The notes: generated from the letters alone by a model not told the origin. A DNA stretch of 21,106 nucleotides from Bacteroidales bacterium UBA3724 (GCA_002371315.1 DFHL01000008.1:1-21106), one strand, 5' to 3'. Shown: positions 7,574 to 15,066, counted from the first letter of the stretch. A program made the numbers and translations.

Positions 7574-8335
7574 TCAATTCAATCTTCCGAAAACCAGGAG
7601 CCGCTTTGCTCCTGTCCCGTCTGACGGTTCCGAATTTAAATAGTAATTAGAGGAACCTTCTATCGTACACGAATATACATAAACATACCCTTCTTCCTCT
7701 GCATCTTCATAAGCCCAAAATGGTATACCAGCATACTGATACAGATTAGCGTTATACCTATAAGTATTTACAAAGGCTTCAGCCTGTCCCAACATAGACA
7801 TACCAAAATCAATGCACCCAAGTTGTTGGGCTAAATCACGCAAAGACTCTATATAGCTCGACATTCCACTATTGTTCAATCCATATGACTGTGGCGACAT
7901 ACCCAGCACGACGTATTTGTGTCCACCAAACGAAAATGGGAAATAATCATCAATGCTTGAACCTTTCTCGACAAGGACCACATTCTCATAGTCGTAGTAC
8001 TCCTTACCGGCACCTTGCAGACCTAAAAACTTTTTCTCATATTCATCACCTCCATCAATATAAATCACATTTCCCCAATCGATAGTTTTGTAATCTACTT
8101 TCAATTCAAAATAGCCAGAGCTATTAGTACGGGTCTTAACAATGACATTGTTTGTATGATTTTGACCTTCCACCAATGCTACCGGCACGTTGGATATTGG
8201 TTTTTGACTATTTTTGCTTACCACTCTACCTCTATAAGTCGTAGTGGTTGAATAGCCGAGATCGTCCACAGACTTGAGGCAGCTGCTCATAAGAAGCGAA
8301 ACGGCCATAACTAAAAACAAAAAGAACTTCTTCAT
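7574..8335 (-). CDS. Hypothetical lipoprotein with an Ig-like/regulatory beta domain
   Basis: 253 residues. The signal peptide starts MKKFFLFLVMAVSLLMSSC, with the lipid-anchored cysteine at 19. Residues about 32-105 (YRGRVVSKNSQKPISNVPVALVEG, then SSGYFELKVDY) look like a carboxypeptidase-regulatory-like beta sandwich, the fold that often starts surface proteins in Bacteroidota. The C-terminal half is Tyr/Gly-rich and unfamiliar. It is the last gene of the four-gene operon, starting 4 bases after the stop of the preceding gene, and ends at the operon terminator. Probably attached to the outer membrane; no function can be named. Confidence 0.75.
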   Translation of the reverse strand: MKKFFLFLVMAVSLLMSSCLKSVDDLGYSTTTTYRGRVVSKNSQKPISNVPVALVEGQNHTNNVIVKTRTNSSGYFELKVDYKTIDWGNVIYIDGGDEYEKKFLGLQGAGKEYYDYENVVLVEKGSSIDDYFPFSFGGHKYVVLGMSPQSYGLNNSGMSSYIESLRDLAQQLGCIDFGMSMLGQAEAFVNTYRYNANLYQYAGIPFWAYEDAEEEGYVYVYSCTIEGSSNYYLNSEPSDGTGAKRLLVFGRLN

Positions 8336-8339
8336 ATCA

Positions 8340-9170
8340 TTAAAAATTAAAAGTTAGACTGATTCCTGCGGCATACGTCTGATTGACCGGCATTACTGTC
8401 GGAGCAAAGGCGACCTGATCCTTCTTGTAGCGAGGGGTCATTGTGGCAGCACGGACAATGTTGTAGACGTAGAATGCACCAGCAGCAGCCGTAAGTACAA
8501 TATTGGCAGTTCTACAATTATTGTAACTATCCATTTGTTGGCTCATTGACACAGGATTCGTTTCTTTGGACATATCTGACAAATAATCTTGGCCCACCAC
8601 GTATGTACCAACAGCGCCACCAACCAACGCCACTTCGCCCAGCAGGGTGAAGATTCCTGCGCCATAGCGACGTTTGCCCATTTGTCCGAGGCCTGGAATG
8701 ATTGCCGATTTAAGTGCTGCCATTCCGTTGTTGTAGGTCTTGGTGTCACGGCACGACGAGAACTCTTCGAAGTCGGGATATACAGCACCGCTCTTTGCCA
8801 CTTGGCAAAGAATCCACACCATATAACCGTCGCCTTTGGTCTTTTCGGAATAGTCGCATACCTTGTTGATGGGAATGTTGTATTGCATTGCCACAGTACC
8901 CCAATCGGTTCCTTTCTGTATTGCGCCATTCACCTCGTCCCAACTCACCACCGACCCTATGCGCATCATAGTGGTGCGAAGAACCTTGAGGATGGCATTG
9001 TTGGTGGCATCCTGAAAAGTTGTGCCCGTGGCACGTTCGACAACATACATATATGTGGAGTTGCCTGCTTTGGGCGTTTGCACCGTCCATCCCGGTCGGT
9101 CGCCTGTTTGCGCCACGGCAATGCCCATACAGCAAAGCGTAAGCAAAATGATTGATATTCTTTTTTTCAT
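8340..9170 (-). CDS. Secreted LPP20-like domain fused to a DUF5683-like membrane region
   Basis: 276 residues from the ATG at 9170 (MKKRISIILL). The signal peptide ends at about AVAQ. Residues about 22-145 are a paralogue of the whole product of the preceding gene: both have PK.GN.TY, a conserved NKVC(D/E)Y, and end with QVA..G...P.FEEF..CR. After that point this protein goes on with ALKSAIIPGLGQMGKRRYGA and two hydrophobic segments (about GIFTLLGEVALVGGAVGTYV and ANIVLTAAAGAFYVYNIV). The PGLGQ motif and segment order resemble DUF5683. The start is 1 base after the previous stop, indicating coupling. An envelope role is likely, with no defined activity. Confidence 0.75.
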   Translation of the reverse strand: MKKRISIILLTLCCMGIAVAQTGDRPGWTVQTPKAGNSTYMYVVERATGTTFQDATNNAILKVLRTTMMRIGSVVSWDEVNGAIQKGTDWGTVAMQYNIPINKVCDYSEKTKGDGYMVWILCQVAKSGAVYPDFEEFSSCRDTKTYNNGMAALKSAIIPGLGQMGKRRYGAGIFTLLGEVALVGGAVGTYVVGQDYLSDMSKETNPVSMSQQMDSYNNCRTANIVLTAAAGAFYVYNIVRAATMTPRYKKDQVAFAPTVMPVNQTYAAGISLTFNF

Positions 9171-9171
9171 A

Positions 9172-9600
9172 TTATCTGCATTTATTGAATTCTTCAAAAT
9201 TTGGCTCTATATTGCCAGCTGCCGCAACCTGCCAAAGCACATAAAGAACCACCTTGTTGGTGCTCTCGCTCCTGTACTGGTATTCGCACACCTTGTTGAG
9301 AGCTATGTTGCTCTGGTGGCTGCGAATGCTGAGATTGTTGTCCACGCCTTGCTCTATTGTTGCGATGTCATTTTTGGCATCCACAGGGAGTCCCATCTTC
9401 CACGAGCTTTCAAGAATCGCCATCGAAAAAGCTTTCACATAGGCTTTCTCGTATGTCAGTTCTTCTGCGTGGGTCATACGGAAATAATAGGTTTCATTGC
9501 CTGGCTTGGGCAGATTGTTCACCCAGTAAGGCATATTTCCTTGCGCATTAGAGCTATAGACTCCCATTATCAGCAAAAGCGTGAAAAGCATTTTCTTCAT
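9172..9600 (-). CDS. Small secreted protein, paralogue of the next gene's N-terminal domain
   Basis: 142 residues from the ATG at 9600 (MKKMLFTLLLIMGVYSSNAQ, an evident signal peptide). The mature part contains PYWVNNLPKPGNETYYFRM, ALNKVCEYQYR and VLYVLWQVAAAG, ending FEEFNKCR. It aligns over its whole length to the first half of the product encoded at 8340-9170, so the two arose by duplication and this copy lacks, or never gained, the membrane part. The gene lies 5 bases after the stop of the gene before it. The fold is possibly LPP20-like; function unknown. Confidence 0.75.
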   Translation of the reverse strand: MKKMLFTLLLIMGVYSSNAQGNMPYWVNNLPKPGNETYYFRMTHAEELTYEKAYVKAFSMAILESSWKMGLPVDAKNDIATIEQGVDNNLSIRSHQSNIALNKVCEYQYRSESTNKVVLYVLWQVAAAGNIEPNFEEFNKCR

Positions 9601-9605
9601 AGCCG

Positions 9606-10286
9606 TCAATCATTGCCTTGTTGTTTTTTCATATACTCCTCGGCGAACTTGCGGAACTGGTCGCGGTCGAACTCGGCACGCAGTTTGTCGTTGTTGCTAA
9701 TAGCATCAGCCATTTTGCCAGCCAGATCGTTCTTGCGTATTTCGATAACGTAATAGTACTGGAATTCACCAGTGTTAAGCTGCGCTGGTTTTTCGCAGGG
9801 GTTGTCGGCATCGTCAAGGGCTTTGTCAACAACACTTGTAAACTCGCGTTCAAGAATACCTTCCATATCCGACCCCTTGTTGCTTTTGGTGTAGGTTTTG
9901 CTATAGTCGGTCACAAGGCCTTTGACCTGCTCGCCGAGGCGATCACGCAGAATTGATTTTGCCGACTGAATAGCCTTCCGCTGGGCGATTGACAGATCCA
10001 TATCCTTGCCTATGCCAAGCTGGCGGTAGTATTCTTTGTCGCTAGTTCCAACTCCAGAGCAAGGCAACTCGAATGTAGTCCCAGCCGGCGAGGTGGTAGA
10101 ACGGGCATTGGCATTCTGGATAGAATCAAGCTGACGCTGGCGTTCCATCTTGATTTTTTGCTGTTCAAACTCCCAAGCTTCCTGTTTGGCTTTCTTCTTG
10201 TCCTTACGCGACTGTGCCTCGGCAGGCGTTGCAATCATCATTATTCCGCACAGCAGCATTGAACCGATTAAAAATACTTTTTTCAT
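9606..10286 (-). CDS. LPP20-like secreted protein
   Basis: 226 residues from the ATG at 10286 (MKKVFLIGSMLLCG); upstream in-frame codons lack a good start. A signal peptide (to about AEAQ) precedes a charged Lys/Gln/Glu helical stretch. The next region, SGVGTSDKEYYRQLGIGKDM followed by AQRKAIQSAKSILRDRLGEQV, has the pattern G.G.S...A...A...A...L...L found in LPP20/FlgP-type envelope proteins. An AGKMADAISNNDKLRAEFD region and a basic C-terminus follow. It is the first gene of the operon 10286-7574 and lies downstream of the structured RNA region at 10341-10626. LPP20 is my best guess, not a certain match. Confidence 0.65.
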   Translation of the reverse strand: MKKVFLIGSMLLCGIMMIATPAEAQSRKDKKKAKQEAWEFEQQKIKMERQRQLDSIQNANARSTTSPAGTTFELPCSGVGTSDKEYYRQLGIGKDMDLSIAQRKAIQSAKSILRDRLGEQVKGLVTDYSKTYTKSNKGSDMEGILEREFTSVVDKALDDADNPCEKPAQLNTGEFQYYYVIEIRKNDLAGKMADAISNNDKLRAEFDRDQFRKFAEEYMKKQQGND

Positions 10287-10340
10287 TTTTCGATGTGTTT
10301 TAAAATGTTGGTTAATAATTCCGTTTTCAAACAACACAAC

Positions 10341-10377
10341 GAAAAGAGCGCGGGTCTAAGCCATCTTGCTTATCCCG
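10341..10377 (-). terminator. Hairpin with T-rich tail at the end of the RNA element
   Basis: On the minus strand CGGG-A-TAAGC, a six-base loop, GCTTA-GA-CCCG forms a hairpin (10351-10377), followed by CGCTCTTTTCG. The U tract is short, so termination may be partial. It separates the RNA region from the first operon gene, which starts at 10286. Confidence 0.5.
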
Positions 10378-10620
10378 TCCTTTAGGCTCTCGCATTGCCC
10401 CTATCCGAGGATAAGCAATGTCGAAGCCCACGCTGTAATGAAAATACAATAGAAAACCTATGTATATCATACCCATAGGCGTCGGTCATCGCGTTATCGT
10501 GCGGATAGGTTCTGAATTTGCGAGATTCAAAGGACCGCAGACTAACGTCTAACTCAACGTCTTTTCAATATGTTATGTCTCCCATCTCTACCCATAAGGG
10601 CTTCGACGAATGACGGTGCA
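10341..10620 (-). ncRNA. Structured RNA of unknown family (6S-like shape or long leader)
   Basis: Transcription would start near 10611 behind a TAATTTTGC element. GTCGAAGCCC near the 5' end (10598-10607) is the exact complement of GGGCTTCGAC 170 bases later (10420-10429), enclosing a domain of 188 nt. Within it are further complementary pairs: CGGTC with GACCG, a TTGAAT/AATTCA hairpin, and CCTATG/CATAGG. Immediately after comes a strong hairpin (10393-10420, CATTGC...GCAATG) and then the terminator-like hairpin. No open reading frame explains the stretch. The closed rod of about 190 nt resembles 6S RNA in size and shape, but no conserved 6S sequence was recognised; a 5' leader of the operon is the alternative. 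Confidence 0.55.
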
Positions 10621-10626
10621 AAATTA
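10618..10626 (-). promoter_or_regulatory. Promoter -7 element of the RNA/operon
   Basis: The minus strand reads TAATTTTGC, a full match to TAnnTTTGC. An ATTG lies 17 bases upstream; the -33 spacing is shorter than the usual 19-21, so the upstream half is weaker. Confidence 0.65.
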
Positions 10627-10703
10627 CAATTTTATTTTGATATCAATTATAATTGAACAATATTTTTTTCAAAATACCATTCAGTTGATTGATATGCAGA
10701 ATA

Positions 10704-11540
10704 CTAAGACCTCATTTCAAACCCGTCAAAATCAAGGTTGAAGGGCCAGTGCTGGCGGAAGGTGGCGAGGGCTGGGGCCGAAAGGGTGGCGGCGATGATG
10801 CGCTCGTCGGGACGAGTGGCGTCGAGTGAAGGGGGTATTTCACTCATCGGCAAGCCTTTATAGTCAACAATGGCCGAGCAGCCGGCATAGTCGATGCCGG
10901 TGCTGTCGCGACCGACGCGGTTGCAGCCGACGGCGTAGGCAAGGTTTTCGATGGCACGGGCGCGGAGCAGCGTGCGCCAGGCCTCGTAGCGCGAGCCGGG
11001 CCAGTTGGCGCAGACCAGCAAAAGGTCGTAGTCCCAGTCGGCCGTATTGCGCATCCAAAGCGGGAAGCGCAGGTCGTAGCACACCACCGGGCGGATGCGC
11101 CAGCCGCGCCAGGTGGCGGTGACACGACGCGTGCCACGCCCCAGTTGTGAAGCCTCGCTGCTCATACGGAAAGTATGCGCCTTGTCGTAATAGTCGCAGG
11201 TGCCGTCGGGACGGACCAGATGCAGACGGTTGTAGACCGTTCCGCCGTCGCGCACCGTCCAGCTGCCAGCGAAAAGGGCCTCATAGCGGCGGGCCATACT
11301 GAGCGCGAAGTCATAAGTCGGACCTTGAGGTTCTTCGGCCTGTCGCGCCATATGGTCGCCAAAGCCGGTGCTAAAAGTTTCGGGAACGACAAGGATGTCC
11401 GGATTTTGGCTACCATCTGAAGGCAAAGCCGAGATGTAGCCGTCAAAAGCCTTTCCCACCTTGTCGAAGTTGGCTTCGGGGTTCTCCCAGACGATGTTCT
11501 GCTGGAAGAGGGCTATATTTAAATTCTCCTTTGGGTTCAC
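10704..11540 (-). CDS. Nitrilase-family amidohydrolase (omega-amidase type)
   Basis: 278 residues. The three catalytic residues of the nitrilase family are in place: Glu54 in VVPETFSTGF, Lys120 in YYDKAHTF and Cys154 in VVCYDLRFP. The CYDLRFPLW motif and length fit the YafV/omega-amidase branch, which hydrolyses alpha-ketoglutaramate or related amides as metabolite repair. The protein is cytoplasmic. No ATG exists near the N-terminus; the first usable start is GTG at 11540 (MNPKENLNIALFQQN). The frame stays open upstream through a 12-bp repeat to the TGA stop of the LRR gene. It is last in a probable ribF-LRR-nitrilase unit. Confidence 0.88.
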   Translation of the reverse strand: MNPKENLNIALFQQNIVWENPEANFDKVGKAFDGYISALPSDGSQNPDILVVPETFSTGFGDHMARQAEEPQGPTYDFALSMARRYEALFAGSWTVRDGGTVYNRLHLVRPDGTCDYYDKAHTFRMSSEASQLGRGTRRVTATWRGWRIRPVVCYDLRFPLWMRNTADWDYDLLLVCANWPGSRYEAWRTLLRARAIENLAYAVGCNRVGRDSTGIDYAGCSAIVDYKGLPMSEIPPSLDATRPDERIIAATLSAPALATFRQHWPFNLDFDGFEMRS

Positions 11541-11558
11541 AAGAAAGATATGGTTTAG

Positions 11559-11591
11559 GTTTTCGTCTTCGTTTCCGTCTTCGTTTTCGTC
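11559..11591. repeat. 12-bp microsatellite upstream of the nitrilase gene
   Basis: GTTTTCGTCTTC, GTTTCCGTCTTC and GTTTTCGTC follow each other (about 2.7 units). Read on the minus strand in the nitrilase frame it would encode an acidic DENEDGNEDEN stretch. It may have displaced the original start region of the gene. Confidence 0.6.
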
Positions 11592-11597
11592 AATTAC

Positions 11598-12167
11598 TCA
11601 TTGGCAATTACACACATAGTCCCACCGTTTGCGCGGCGAGGGCAGCAGTTCCTCGATGGCCTGCTGGTCGTCGTAGGTGAGCGGACAGACGCGAAGGTCG
11701 ATGAGTTTGAGGTTGTCGTTGAGGGCCACAAATGTAGGCGGAAAGGATATTATGCCCGTCATCCATAGTATAAGTTCCTCAAGATTAACGAGGTTGCCCA
11801 TCGCGTCGGGCAGGTCGAGGATGGGGTTGCGGCTCAGGTTGAGGCGGCGCAGCTTCGTCAGCTTGCCCAGCTCGGGTGGGACGACACGGATGCGGTTGCG
11901 CTGCAGGTTCAGCTCCTCAAGGTTGGCGAGCGTGCCGATTTCGGGCGGTATGCTGTCGATGAAGTTGCGACCGAGGTCGAGCACGCGCAGGTTGCGCATC
12001 TCGAAAACCTTAGGCGGTATTTGCTTTAGGCGTTTGTAGTTCAGTTTCAAGACATAAACCGAATCGGGGCGGCGCACCTCCTTGAGCGACTTGTAGACGC
12101 GGTCGCGCTGGGCAGCGGCACCGAAGGCCAAGGCCAAAAGCAGGATTAATGTAAGTGACTTTTTCAT
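11598..12167 (-). CDS. Secreted leucine-rich repeat protein
   Basis: 189 residues. A signal peptide (MKKSLTLILLLALAFGAAAQ) precedes about five leucine-rich repeats of 23 residues with the pattern NL..L.L..N.I..(I/V)PPE(I/L)G.L..L (for example LRVLDLGRNFIDSIPPEIG and LEELNLQRNRIRVVPPELG). A Cys-containing C-terminal cap (RVCPLTYDD, YVCNCQ) closes the protein. Such proteins bind other proteins; the partner is unknown. Exported to the periplasm or cell surface, with no lipobox. It starts 4 bases after the ribF stop, so the genes are probably co-transcribed although they share no obvious function. Confidence 0.85.
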   Translation of the reverse strand: MKKSLTLILLLALAFGAAAQRDRVYKSLKEVRRPDSVYVLKLNYKRLKQIPPKVFEMRNLRVLDLGRNFIDSIPPEIGTLANLEELNLQRNRIRVVPPELGKLTKLRRLNLSRNPILDLPDAMGNLVNLEELILWMTGIISFPPTFVALNDNLKLIDLRVCPLTYDDQQAIEELLPSPRKRWDYVCNCQ

Positions 12168-12171
12168 AATA

Positions 12172-13098
12172 TTATTTATTTACAATCGAAATGGCCGTTT
12201 CGCGGTCGCGGCGCAACTGCGACGCCAATTCGTCGGGCGAAGCAAAAGGCCGAATGTCGCGGATACGCATAAGGAATTCAACGCGCAGCTGGCGACCGTA
12301 CAGGTCGCCATCGAAACCGATCAGATTAACTTCCAGCTCCTTATGCTGCTGACGAAAAGTCGGCTGGGCACCCAGATTGGCCATAGCCGCATAGGTGGCA
12401 CCGTCCACCGAGGCACGAAGGGCATATACGCCGTCGGCAGGAAGGATTTTAGCCGTGTCGTCCAGGCGGACATTTGCCGTCGGGAAGCCCAACGAAGTGC
12501 CGACGTGACGGCCGTGGACCACGGTGCCCGTGGCGCTGTATGGCACTCCGAGCATCGCATTGGCGCGGGCTATATCGCCGGCTTGCAAGGCATTACGAAT
12601 CTTGGTAGAGCTGATTTCGATGCCATCGAGCAAAACCGCCTCGTCGTGCATAACGGCAAAGCCCCTCTCCTTTGCCAAATCGGGAAGGCAATTGAAATCA
12701 TTGTTGGCACGGCTGCCAAAAGAATTGTCATAACCCAGCAGCAGAGCATTCATATTCAGGCGGTCGCACAAAATGGACCTGGCAAAATCGCACGCCGACA
12801 GCGAGGCCGTGGCGACATCGAAATGAACCATCGCCACATTCGGCACGCCGCACCCTTCGAGCAGCGCCAAACGCTCGTCGCAAGTCGAAAGCAACGGCAT
12901 CGGAGTGGCGGGGTCGAGCACCTGGCGCGGATGACGGTCGAAAGTGACCACCACCGGCACAAGGTTTTGGTCGGCGGCAGTTGCCATAAGACGCGCCACC
13001 AAGTGCCTGTGCCCACGATGCAGGCCGTCGAACATACCGACAGTGACAATGGTTTTAGCGTCTAAACTATTGATATTATCTATATTGAATACATTCAT
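12172..13098 (-). CDS. ribF: Bifunctional riboflavin kinase / FAD synthetase
   Basis: 308 residues from the ATG at 13098. The N-terminal nucleotidyltransferase (FAD synthetase) domain has GMFDGLHRGH at 21-30 and ISSTKIR at 162-168. The C-terminal riboflavin kinase domain has GFPTANV at 204-210 and DGVYA at 222-226, followed by NLGAQPTF and LEVNLIGFDGDLYG. It converts riboflavin to FMN and FMN to FAD in the cytoplasm; length is typical. It is divergent from rpsP, the start codons being 120 bases apart, and no FMN riboswitch is evident. Confidence 0.95.
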   Translation of the reverse strand: MNVFNIDNINSLDAKTIVTVGMFDGLHRGHRHLVARLMATAADQNLVPVVVTFDRHPRQVLDPATPMPLLSTCDERLALLEGCGVPNVAMVHFDVATASLSACDFARSILCDRLNMNALLLGYDNSFGSRANNDFNCLPDLAKERGFAVMHDEAVLLDGIEISSTKIRNALQAGDIARANAMLGVPYSATGTVVHGRHVGTSLGFPTANVRLDDTAKILPADGVYALRASVDGATYAAMANLGAQPTFRQQHKELEVNLIGFDGDLYGRQLRVEFLMRIRDIRPFASPDELASQLRRDRETAISIVNK

Positions 13099-13133
13099 CA
13101 AAATTCAAAATAAAGTACAAAAATACAAAAAAT

Positions 13134-13165
13134 TTTGTCAGTATAAAAAAAAGATGTAATTTTGC
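13134..13165 (+). promoter_or_regulatory. Bacteroidota-type promoter for rpsP
   Basis: TTTG at 13134-13137, exactly 19 bases, TAATTTTGC at 13157-13165. A perfect consensus 54 bases upstream of the rpsP start, consistent with a highly expressed ribosomal protein gene. Confidence 0.9.
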
Positions 13166-13218
13166 ATTTTCAAACCAAAAACTAAAATTTAGTTTAAACT
13201 TTTTAAAAACAATTAATT

Positions 13219-13767
13219 ATGCCTGCAAGAATCAGATTACAACGTCACGGTAAAAAGGGTCAGCCCTTTTATCACATCGTCGTAGCGGATGGTCGTGCAC
13301 CTCGGGATGGTAGATTTATTGAGAAGTTAGGCACCTACAACCCAATGACGAACCCCGCTCAAATCGTCCTCAACGAAGACAAAGCCTGCGAATGGCTCAA
13401 GAACGGTGCCCAGCCCAGCGACACCTGCCGTCGCATCCTTTCGTACAAGGGTGTTCTTCTGAAACGCCATCTGCAGATCGGCGTCGAAAAGGGGGCCATC
13501 AGCCAGGAACAGGCCGATGTCAAGTTCAACGAATGGAAACAAGCCAAAGAGACCAAGATTGCCAACAAGGTGAGCGAAATCGCCAACAACAACCGCAACG
13601 AGGCCAAGAGCCGTCTCGAAGCCGAGAAGAAGGCCAACGAGACCAAGGCTGCCGCTGTTGACGCCAAGCGTCGCGCTGCCGCCGAAGCCGAAGCCGCCGC
13701 CAAGGCTGAAGCCGAAGCCGCCGAAGCCCCTGCCGCTGAAGAGGCTGCTGAAAACACCGAAGCTTAA
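13219..13767 (+). CDS. rpsP: 30S ribosomal protein S16 with a long C-terminal tail
   Basis: 182 residues. The S16 core (about 1-85) has the characteristic MPARIRLQRHGKKGQPFYHI, VADGRAPRDGRFIEKLG, YNP and ILSYKGVLLKRHL. S16 binds 16S rRNA and is needed for assembly of the small subunit. The usual length is 80-90 residues; here about 95 more residues follow, a Lys/Glu helix then an Ala/Glu-rich low-complexity end (AAAEAEAAAKAEAEAAEAPA). Extended S16 tails are known in Bacteroidota, so this is a lineage trait and not a fusion. It has its own strong promoter and a terminator before rimM. Confidence 0.96.
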   Translation: MPARIRLQRHGKKGQPFYHIVVADGRAPRDGRFIEKLGTYNPMTNPAQIVLNEDKACEWLKNGAQPSDTCRRILSYKGVLLKRHLQIGVEKGAISQEQADVKFNEWKQAKETKIANKVSEIANNNRNEAKSRLEAEKKANETKAAAVDAKRRAAAEAEAAAKAEAEAAEAPAAEEAAENTEA

Positions 13768-13784
13768 TTGGCTCTATGCTAAAA

Positions 13785-13822
13785 CAAAAAAGGATACGCT
13801 AAATCAGCGTATCCTTTTTTTT
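13785..13822 (+). terminator. Terminator between rpsP and rimM
   Basis: AGGATACGCT (13791-13800), loop AAATC, AGCGTATCCT (13806-13815), then eight T; an A run precedes the stem. The hairpin lies only 14 bases before the rimM ATG, so it probably reduces rather than abolishes transcription of rimM. Confidence 0.9.
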
Positions 13823-13835
13823 AAACATCAATTCT

Positions 13836-14354
13836 ATGACCAAAGACCAATGTTATCAACTCGGCAAAATCACTAAACCCTTCGGCTACAAAGGGCAAGT
13901 GGTATTCTTTCTCGATGTCGACACACCCGAAGACTACGCCAGGCTCGACTCCGTATTCGTTGAAGTGAAAGGCCTCCTTGTCCCCTACTTCATCAAAGAG
14001 CTAAAAATAAACGGCAACAAAGCCACCGTAACCTTCGAGGACCTCAGTGCCGAAGAGGCACAGGCGCTGGTGGGCAGCAACCTCTTCCTGCCGCTCGACC
14101 TGCTGCCCAAGCTGGACGGCAACCGCTTCTATTTCCACGAAGTCATAGGCTGGAAAGTAATTGACAATGAGAAAGGTGACATCGGCACCATTGCCTCCGT
14201 CATCGACTATCCGGCCCAAGCCCTGTTCCAAATTATGAAAAACGACAAAGAAATACTTATTCCTATAATCGACCCGGTGATAAAAAAAGTCGACCGCAAA
14301 GAAAAAACAATCCACATCGAAGCACCTAACGGCCTAATAGACTTGTATTTATAA
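13836..14354 (+). CDS. rimM: Ribosome maturation factor RimM
   Basis: 172 residues. The N-terminal RimM beta barrel (CYQLGKITKPFGYKGQVVFF, about 6-85, ending ALVGSNLFLPLDLLP) is followed by a PRC-barrel domain (about 95-172, FYFHEVIGWKVIDNEKGDIG, ILIPIIDPVI). RimM binds S19 and assists assembly of the 30S head. It follows rpsP as in many bacteria, but trmD and rplS are not next to it here. Expression depends on read-through of the terminator at 13785, as no separate promoter is seen in the short gap. Confidence 0.95.
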   Translation: MTKDQCYQLGKITKPFGYKGQVVFFLDVDTPEDYARLDSVFVEVKGLLVPYFIKELKINGNKATVTFEDLSAEEAQALVGSNLFLPLDLLPKLDGNRFYFHEVIGWKVIDNEKGDIGTIASVIDYPAQALFQIMKNDKEILIPIIDPVIKKVDRKEKTIHIEAPNGLIDLYL

Positions 14355-14407
14355 ATTAACAACAAAAAGTGTTGATTTTTTTATTTTCATCTGAACATTT
14401 TTTTGCG

Positions 14408-14416
14408 TACCTTTGC
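14408..14416 (+). promoter_or_regulatory. -7 promoter element of the DksA/TraR-like gene
   Basis: TACCTTTGC matches TAnnTTTGC and lies 26 bases before the ATG at 14442. TTTC at 14385-14388 sits at the right distance (19 bases) and deviates from TTTG by one base. Confidence 0.75.
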
Positions 14417-14441
14417 ATTTCAAAACAAAAAAATCAGCACT

Positions 14442-14843
14442 ATGGCAGCAACAGAACAAACACAGGAAAAAAAGTACTATACCAACGAGGAACTGCAGGA
14501 ATTCAAGGAAATAATTCTCAAGAAGATAGAAGAAGCCAAAAGAAACCTTGAACTGCTGAACGCCGCCGTCGCCAACGAAGGCAACGACGTTACCGACACC
14601 TCGCCGACGTTCAAAACCCTCGAAGAAGGCAACTCGGTACTTTCGAAAGAAGAGAATTCAAAACTGGCAGCCCGCCAGCAGAAATTCATCAAAGACCTCG
14701 AGGCGGCGCTTATCCGCATCGAGAACAAAACCTACGGTATCTGCAAGGTGACCGGCAAACTGATTCCCAAAGAGCGCCTGCGCGCCGTTCCGCACACCAC
14801 GATGACCATCGAGGCCAAGGAAATGCAGAGCAAAAGGAGATAA
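14442..14843 (+). CDS. DksA/TraR family transcription regulator with degenerate zinc finger
   Basis: 133 residues from ATG 14442 (MAATEQTQEKKYYTNEEL). The N-terminal half is a coiled coil (LQEFKEIILKKIEEAKRNLE and on). The C-terminal part has IENKTYGICKVTGKLIPKER followed by RLRAVPHTTMTIEAK. This is the DksA/TraR zinc-finger signature (YG.C..tGk.I...RL.a.P....), but three of the four metal-binding cysteines are replaced, leaving one Cys. Bacteroidota homologues commonly look like this. DksA-type proteins enter the RNA polymerase secondary channel and act with ppGpp. It has its own promoter and terminator. An in-frame upstream TTG at 14403 overlaps the promoter and is not a credible start. Confidence 0.9.
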   Translation: MAATEQTQEKKYYTNEELQEFKEIILKKIEEAKRNLELLNAAVANEGNDVTDTSPTFKTLEEGNSVLSKEENSKLAARQQKFIKDLEAALIRIENKTYGICKVTGKLIPKERLRAVPHTTMTIEAKEMQSKRR

Positions 14844-14867
14844 TCCTCCCGAGGCAAAACAGGAAAG

Positions 14868-14902
14868 AACATTCCGAAAGCAATTTCGGGATGTTTTTTT
14901 TT
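14868..14902 (+). terminator. Terminator of the DksA/TraR-like gene
   Basis: AACATTCCGAAA (14868-14879), tetraloop GCAA, TTTCGGGATGTT (14884-14895) with one G-U pair, then a T run to 14902. It begins 24 bases after the stop codon. Confidence 0.9.
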
Positions 14903-15066
14903 CTAAATGAATATCAGCATCAAAGCGAGCGGTGAAAACTGCGCCTCTCCCTGACATCATTGGGATAATGCGCACAATCATTCCATCACCCACAAAGGGC
15001 CGCATCTGCACTCGCTTTGCCCGTGACCCGCTCCGCCCGTTCAACGATACTTCAACCTTAGTTCAA

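Noticed and set aside
7383..7577. 64-codon minus-strand frame behind the envelope operon
   Set aside because: It contains the operon terminator stem and overlaps the stop of the preceding gene; no recognisable product.
10341..10620. tmRNA, RNase P RNA or SRP RNA
   Set aside because: The tRNA-like ends and tag frame of tmRNA, the GAGGAAAGTCC motif of RNase P and the GGAAGCAGCC-type loop of SRP RNA are not present.
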